NCBI GenBank assembly: GCA_034509735.1
Contig: JACGWO010000006.1
Location: forward strand, 10,803,001 to 10,867,000
Length of the DNA stretch: 64,000 nt
Direction of reading: 5' to 3'
DNA from: Sesamum alatum
Taxonomy: Eukaryota; Streptophyta; Magnoliopsida; Lamiales; Pedaliaceae
The translations under genes were made by a program, and so were the position numbers. Below, piece after piece: positions 63,671-64,000 of this stretch; within the stretch, counting starts at the first letter, position 1; the number at the start of each line of letters is the position of its first letter. The notes below the pieces were generated by a model, which was not told the DNA's origin, ran no database searches, and was given only the letters and a program-made list of their open reading frames with translations.

Positions 63671-64000
63671 GAATAATTACATTTAGACACCCTCTGAAGA
63701 TATAAAATTACACTTTCCCACAAAAAAGTTTTGAAATTATTTACACCCATTTACACTTGAGTTTCTTTCGTTGAGGTTTTGATGAGAAGTGATACTGTCA
63801 GCAAAAATAATTACATAAAATTTTAATTTTGTCTCCCATTTAATATTATCATGTACGTTTTTGTACTTATAAGAGGATAAATGCAATATATACATATGAA
63901 GTGAGGTTAACATTATTGCATTTTTCCCCTTATAAGTACAAAATTATACATGAAAATGTTAAATGAGAGACAAAATTAAAAAATTATGTATTTATTTTTT
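63670..64000. mobile_element. Foldback MITE in the intron after exon 5, cut by window end
   Basis: Left GGAATAATTACATTTAGACA then CCCTCTGAAGATATAAAATT and ACACTTTCCCACAAAAAAGT. The loop GTACTTATAAGAGGATAAAT and the following AGTGAGGTTAACATTATTGC match the MITE at 56323-56820. It belongs to the same family, and the right end lies beyond 64000. Confidence 0.82.

Noticed and set aside
1..64000. CRISPR arrays, bacterial operons, tRNA or rRNA genes
   Set aside because: None seen; the 33-bp repeats at 50267 have no spacers, and the tRNA-like sequence at about 60000 is a SINE with a poly-A tail.

Overview
The window is nuclear DNA of a flowering plant, probably a eudicot. It has spliced plant-type genes, Ty3/gypsy Tat and Athila elements, Ty1/copia elements primed by initiator-Met tRNA, a plant-type LINE, a tRNA-derived SINE, CACTA and MULE-like MITEs, and one single-copy gene with the exon layout of WRINKLED1-type AP2 factors. 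No bacterial, organellar or viral-host context is visible, and I cannot name a genus. About 85% of the window is transposon-derived, and nearly every retroelement reading frame is broken by stops or frameshifts.

Layout, 1-31.5 kb. A minus-strand Ty1/copia element (gag, long leader, PBS, 5' LTR; 1-4613) is inserted in a Ty3/gypsy Tat-lineage element. The rest of that Tat element (RT, RNase H, second RNase H, integrase) runs from 4614 to 7918. It is followed by an antisense reading frame with a plant-mobile-domain and a coiled coil (8318-10616). After an AT-rich stretch come a CACTA MITE (13033-13348), a DUF4283-like relic, a Tat RT fragment, and an Athila gag-pol relic (14816-17975). The Athila relic is cut by the 5' LTR of a second copia element, and that LTR itself carries a same-family solo LTR. 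This copia has a 2-kb leader with a very GC-rich core, gag, an internal LTR fragment, a duplicated RNase H piece, an open RT, and a 3' LTR of a different subfamily (28478-30468).

Layout, 31.5-53.5 kb. A third copia relic (leader, gag, protease, integrase) is flanked by LTR fragments in head-to-tail contact. A poorly understood stretch (37-43 kb) follows, with hAT-like terminal repeats and a C-rich low-complexity block. Next are a minus-strand LINE (43.8-46.6 kb) and a third Tat element (46.8-53.45 kb). That Tat element has a 33-bp tandem repeat, an antisense ORF, and a 3' LTR with a recognisable PPT and TATA box.

Layout, 53.5-64 kb. The density of large retroelements drops, and the DNA becomes a mosaic of small non-autonomous elements: at least eight long-inverted-repeat (foldback) MITEs, two more CACTA MITEs nested in them, a SINE with a clear target duplication, and a probable Helitron. 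The mosaic leads into the only apparently functional gene, a WRI1-like AP2 transcription factor. It starts at 61431 and runs past the window end; its five visible exons include the diagnostic 9-bp micro-exon, and three of its introns carry foldback MITEs.

The Tat elements share one plan (pol, then an antisense ORF, then PPT and LTR). The copia elements share a plan (2-kb LTR, iMet PBS, 1-2 kb leader with a GC-rich island, gag-pol). The AP2 gene is the functional core. Boundaries without a target duplication or a named terminal motif are approximate.
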